Below are positions 61,423-64,000 of a stretch of DNA of 64,000 bases, piece by piece (position 1 is the first letter of the stretch; each line of letters opens with the position of its first letter). This DNA is from Tetrastigma voinierianum (taxonomy: Eukaryota; Streptophyta; Magnoliopsida; Vitales; Vitaceae). Below the pieces are notes generated by a model that made no database searches, was not told the DNA's origin, and saw nothing but the letters and a program-made list of their open reading frames with translations. Position numbers and translations under genes: made by a program. The stretch spans positions 62,001-126,000 of the forward strand of contig JAEQBH010004552.1 in NCBI GenBank assembly GCA_016808115.1, given 5' to 3'.

Positions 61423-62791
61423 TGATTCGCGGCAAAGAGGGGCTGGAGCTAAAATCAACAAAATTTATATACACCTGTTCCTACTATCGCCGTGAGTCAA
61501 GCTGGCTGCAAGATAGTGGGGTTCAGGTTGAACACTCGATGGGTTTTCATCCTAAAAAATGATTTGCATAAGTGCATGAATGCAAGGCTTTTATTCGACT
61601 TCTTGGATTTGTGTTTCAAAAACAGTGGGAATGGTTTGAAAACTGAGAATTGTAAAAACTGAAAGTTAAAGGTAAGAAAGTTAACTTTGAAGATTTAGGT
61701 CACTAACTTGGTAAGTTAGGCAAACAGTGTCTTGGAGCTGCAAACTTCGCTGCTATGACATGCAACCTATAGTCCATGGCATAACCTATCTATAAGTGTT
61801 TAACTAGCAAACCTCACCTCAAATCAACTCCTATTTGAGTCAACACAGGTAGCATGCATCTATGGCCTTTACTGTTTGAAACCCTAGCATTAAATATCAT
61901 TTCAAAAGCTCGTAAAGACCATCTAATGAACCACAAGGTATCTATAATAAGTATGCACTTAGATCCTAAAAGCATGGAGAGTATTGGCTAAATCAACAAC
62001 ATTCAAAGCTATTCAACCCTAATTTGAGAAGATAAGGGCCATAAATACAGTACTTGTGACTTTCAGTACAAGAGGACAACATGCACATGCCCCACCACCA
62101 AGCTAGCTTCCTTCCTCTTCAAAGAAAGGAGGCTTAGTTCAAGAATCTCGAGTTGTCATCCCCAAGAGGGGTGTCAAAATGTGAAAGTAAGGGAAAGAGG
62201 AGAGAGAAGGAAAAGCAAACCTAAAATAAAAGACTTTATTTACAAAAAATGAAAACTTACAAAAATTCTTCTCTTCCCCCCAAAATGTCTTTTGCTACAA
62301 ACAAGAGGGCTTATATAGCCACCAAGGCATGAAAATACCAAAACCCTACAAAATTGGCTAAGTTAAAGGATAAGAGAGTAATACACCAAGTTTGAAGTCG
62401 GTTGGCATTAATTACAAAACATGACGAGGCATTAAATTCGCAATAAGAATTTCGCTTAGCTAGCTTAAATTGTCAGGAGTAGCGAACCGCATTTTCGCTA
62501 AAAAATGGTGCCTAGCAAAATCAGTGGCTCCACAAATTCGGGAGATTTCAAGAGAAGTTGCGAATTTTCACTAAGATTGCGAAATTTCGCAATCCTAGCG
62601 AAAAATTCCTCGCTTTGTTGATCTTCACTCCTCGGGGCTCTTCTACCGCATCCAATTCTTTCTTCACTTTGCCTGGTTTTCTCATTGATTCTCGGGTCGT
62701 ATGATGATCGAACATCGGGAATCAATCTTCATGATTCATTATTTGACTAAATTGAACTCCAAGAGTGCGCAAACACCGCAAAACAACCAAA
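61423..62791 (-). repeat. 5' LTR of A2, outer end missing
   Basis: Runs from GCCGCGAATCA (61423 side) to about 62791, where it breaks into D LTR text. About 120 bp present in the 3' LTR are lost. GCGAAAT/ATTTCGC cluster at 62440-62620. Confidence 0.85.
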
Positions 62792-63510
62792 ATACCCTAA
62801 GTGCATATGCAAGTACTCAGCAAACACACTCAAGTAAATGCTGAACCTGTTTGAATGTCTACATGATCACCCCAAGTCATGAGTCCATCGACTCACTCAC
62901 TTTCAGGCCTAAGAGATCATTTTCAAAACAAACCCAGCTTGCTCTGAAAAGAGACTACCGAAATAGGCTGCAGTCGCGACCGCCGTGAGCCGAGTCAGCG
63001 GCGGTCCTCATCCGATGTGAGCCGTTGCCCATCTCCAACCCGTTCTCGGACATCATCCTCGCGAAACATGCCAGAAACCATGTCCGCTTGTTTACAAAAA
63101 CCATGTCATGCACTTCACACCTACTTCTAGTTACTTCCAGTTGGGCATATGAAAGGTCGTATTATGCCATTTTCAAAAGTCTCATTAATGTACAATATGT
63201 TAATATGCATATTCTCATCAATAGCACATATCACATACTACATCAACCATCACTACTCATTCACTGTTAAAACACAGATTCATCTCCACGGCTACAACAT
63301 CGGTTACTTCATATTCCATATAATGTGACCTCATGTTAACACATCAAGAATTAACCTATTAATTTTTTTGATCCACCAACTCCCAAATTAGTCACTTGGA
63401 CAATTTTACAATATCATCTCCAATGGCTTACAACACAAATTTTATTCCATATGATCGTGTTACCGTGTTAACACATTAAAATTGTATTGTGAGTGAGGCC
63501 TAAATGGCCA
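62792..63510 (-). repeat. Minus-strand D LTR fragment
   Basis: TAAGTGCATATGCAAGTACT then TGAATGTCTACATGATC (62850) follow the minus-strand order of D LTRs. The block 63310-63480 is an inverted match to 63680-63740 and its flanks. Confidence 0.7.
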
Positions 63511-64000
63511 AGGAAATTGGTTTCAAAAGTGGAGCCGAGGTCGACGCGTACGCCCACCCACGTTCACATGCTCGCTTTTGGGACTAAAATCGCCTCTGCT
63601 TGTGAATCGACCAAAATCAGCCCATATGTCAGGTGCTTGAATTGTTGAAATGAATGGCTTGGTATGTGTAGAAATATATAGGTTAAGACATGATTTAATG
63701 TGTTAACACAATGACACAATTATATGGAATTAAATTGTGTTTGTAATCCATTGGAGATGATAATGTAAATTGCTCAAGTGAGCTATATTAGGTGATGGTT
63801 GATGTGTTGAATTACATGTGTGTAATTGTAGTTGATTGAAAATGTGCATATTGACATATTGTATAAATGGTTTTGAAAATGGCATAATACATTTTCATAT
63901 GCACTAGGTAACCTAGAAGTTACGTGTGAGTGCATGACATTGTTTTTTTGTAAAAAAAACGGACATGGTTGCCAAAGGAATTTCACAGGATGATATTCCA
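63511..64000 (+). repeat. Plus-strand D LTR fragment (runs off the right edge)
   Basis: From about 63650 it aligns closely with the D2 LTRs at 23150-23500 (GTGTTAACACAATGAC, TGCTCAAGTGAGCTA, TATGCACTAGGTAACCTAG). It faces the preceding fragment across a short junction of uncertain origin (63511-63640). Confidence 0.75.

Larger units (their letters stand above)
53687..62791 (-). mobile_element. Athila-type element A2, both LTRs, RT/integrase deleted
   Basis: Minus-strand, 9.1 kb: 3' LTR 53687-55168, polypurine tract, 3' region, protease 58640-59345, gag 59346-61080, primer site 61400-61420, 5' LTR 61423-62791 (missing its outermost about 120 bp). No RT, RNase H or integrase motif is readable in 55181-58640, so it is non-autonomous as it stands. 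Confidence 0.88.

Noticed and set aside
48688..62791. A3 and A2 as one element with terminal LTRs
   Set aside because: A3 is plus strand and A2 minus strand, each with its own polypurine tract, and a D LTR fragment separates them.

Overview
The window looks like plant (angiosperm) nuclear heterochromatin. It is AT-rich, shows no intact host gene, tRNA or rRNA, and almost every recognisable coding trace is a decayed LTR retrotransposon. Three families account for most of it: (1) a Ty3/gypsy chromovirus of Del/Tekay type, here called D (LTRs about 1.7-2.8 kb starting TGTAAAACCCGAG or TGTAAGACCCGAG, initiator-Met-type primer site, CCHC gag, integrase with a C-terminal chromodomain-like tail); (2) an Athila-type Ty3/gypsy, here called A (LTRs about 1.4-1.7 kb starting TGATTAGTGCC and ending GGCACGAATCA, primer site TGGCGCCGTTGCCGGGGA, DLGAS protease); (3) one Ty1/copia element, C1. 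No open reading frame spans a full polyprotein, and every polyprotein seen is broken by stops, frameshifts or deletions. The species cannot be named from this evidence.

Layout. 1-3819: 5' half of A1 (minus strand), inserted into the pol gene of D1. 3820-9636: D1 (minus), with protease/RT remnant, GC-rich leader, primer site and 5' LTR. D1 in turn sits in a plus-strand D LTR whose remainder is 9637-10334. 10335-15267: a long inverted repeat (arms about 1.7 kb) carrying two facing copies of a small exon-like coding segment. A 1437-bp solo LTR with a TGAAC target duplication lies inside its left arm. 15268-17164: gene-free AT-rich DNA with microsatellites.

17165-32510: a three-level nest. Copia C1 (minus) is split in its integrase by a D-type LTR (20541-22040 plus 30623-31959, GAGAT duplication), and that LTR is split by D2 (plus, 22041-30622). 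D2 keeps both LTRs, an intact gag zinc knuckle and the integrase/chromodomain end, but has a roughly 37-bp minisatellite where RT/RNase H should be. 32511-48687: a train of minus-strand D LTRs and deleted internal regions (D3, D4, D5), three of whose LTRs are themselves interrupted by other D LTRs. 48688-53299: A3 (plus), internally deleted. 53687-62791: A2 (minus), with both LTRs, gag and protease but no RT or integrase seen. 62792-64000: two D LTR fragments facing each other.

Nothing here forms a host pathway. The elements would have depended on intact relatives elsewhere. The feature least explained by ordinary retrotransposon decay is the gene-fragment-bearing inverted repeat at 10.3-15.3 kb, which could give a long hairpin RNA. 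Next come recurring short palindromes that occur as related but different versions in D leaders and in A LTRs.
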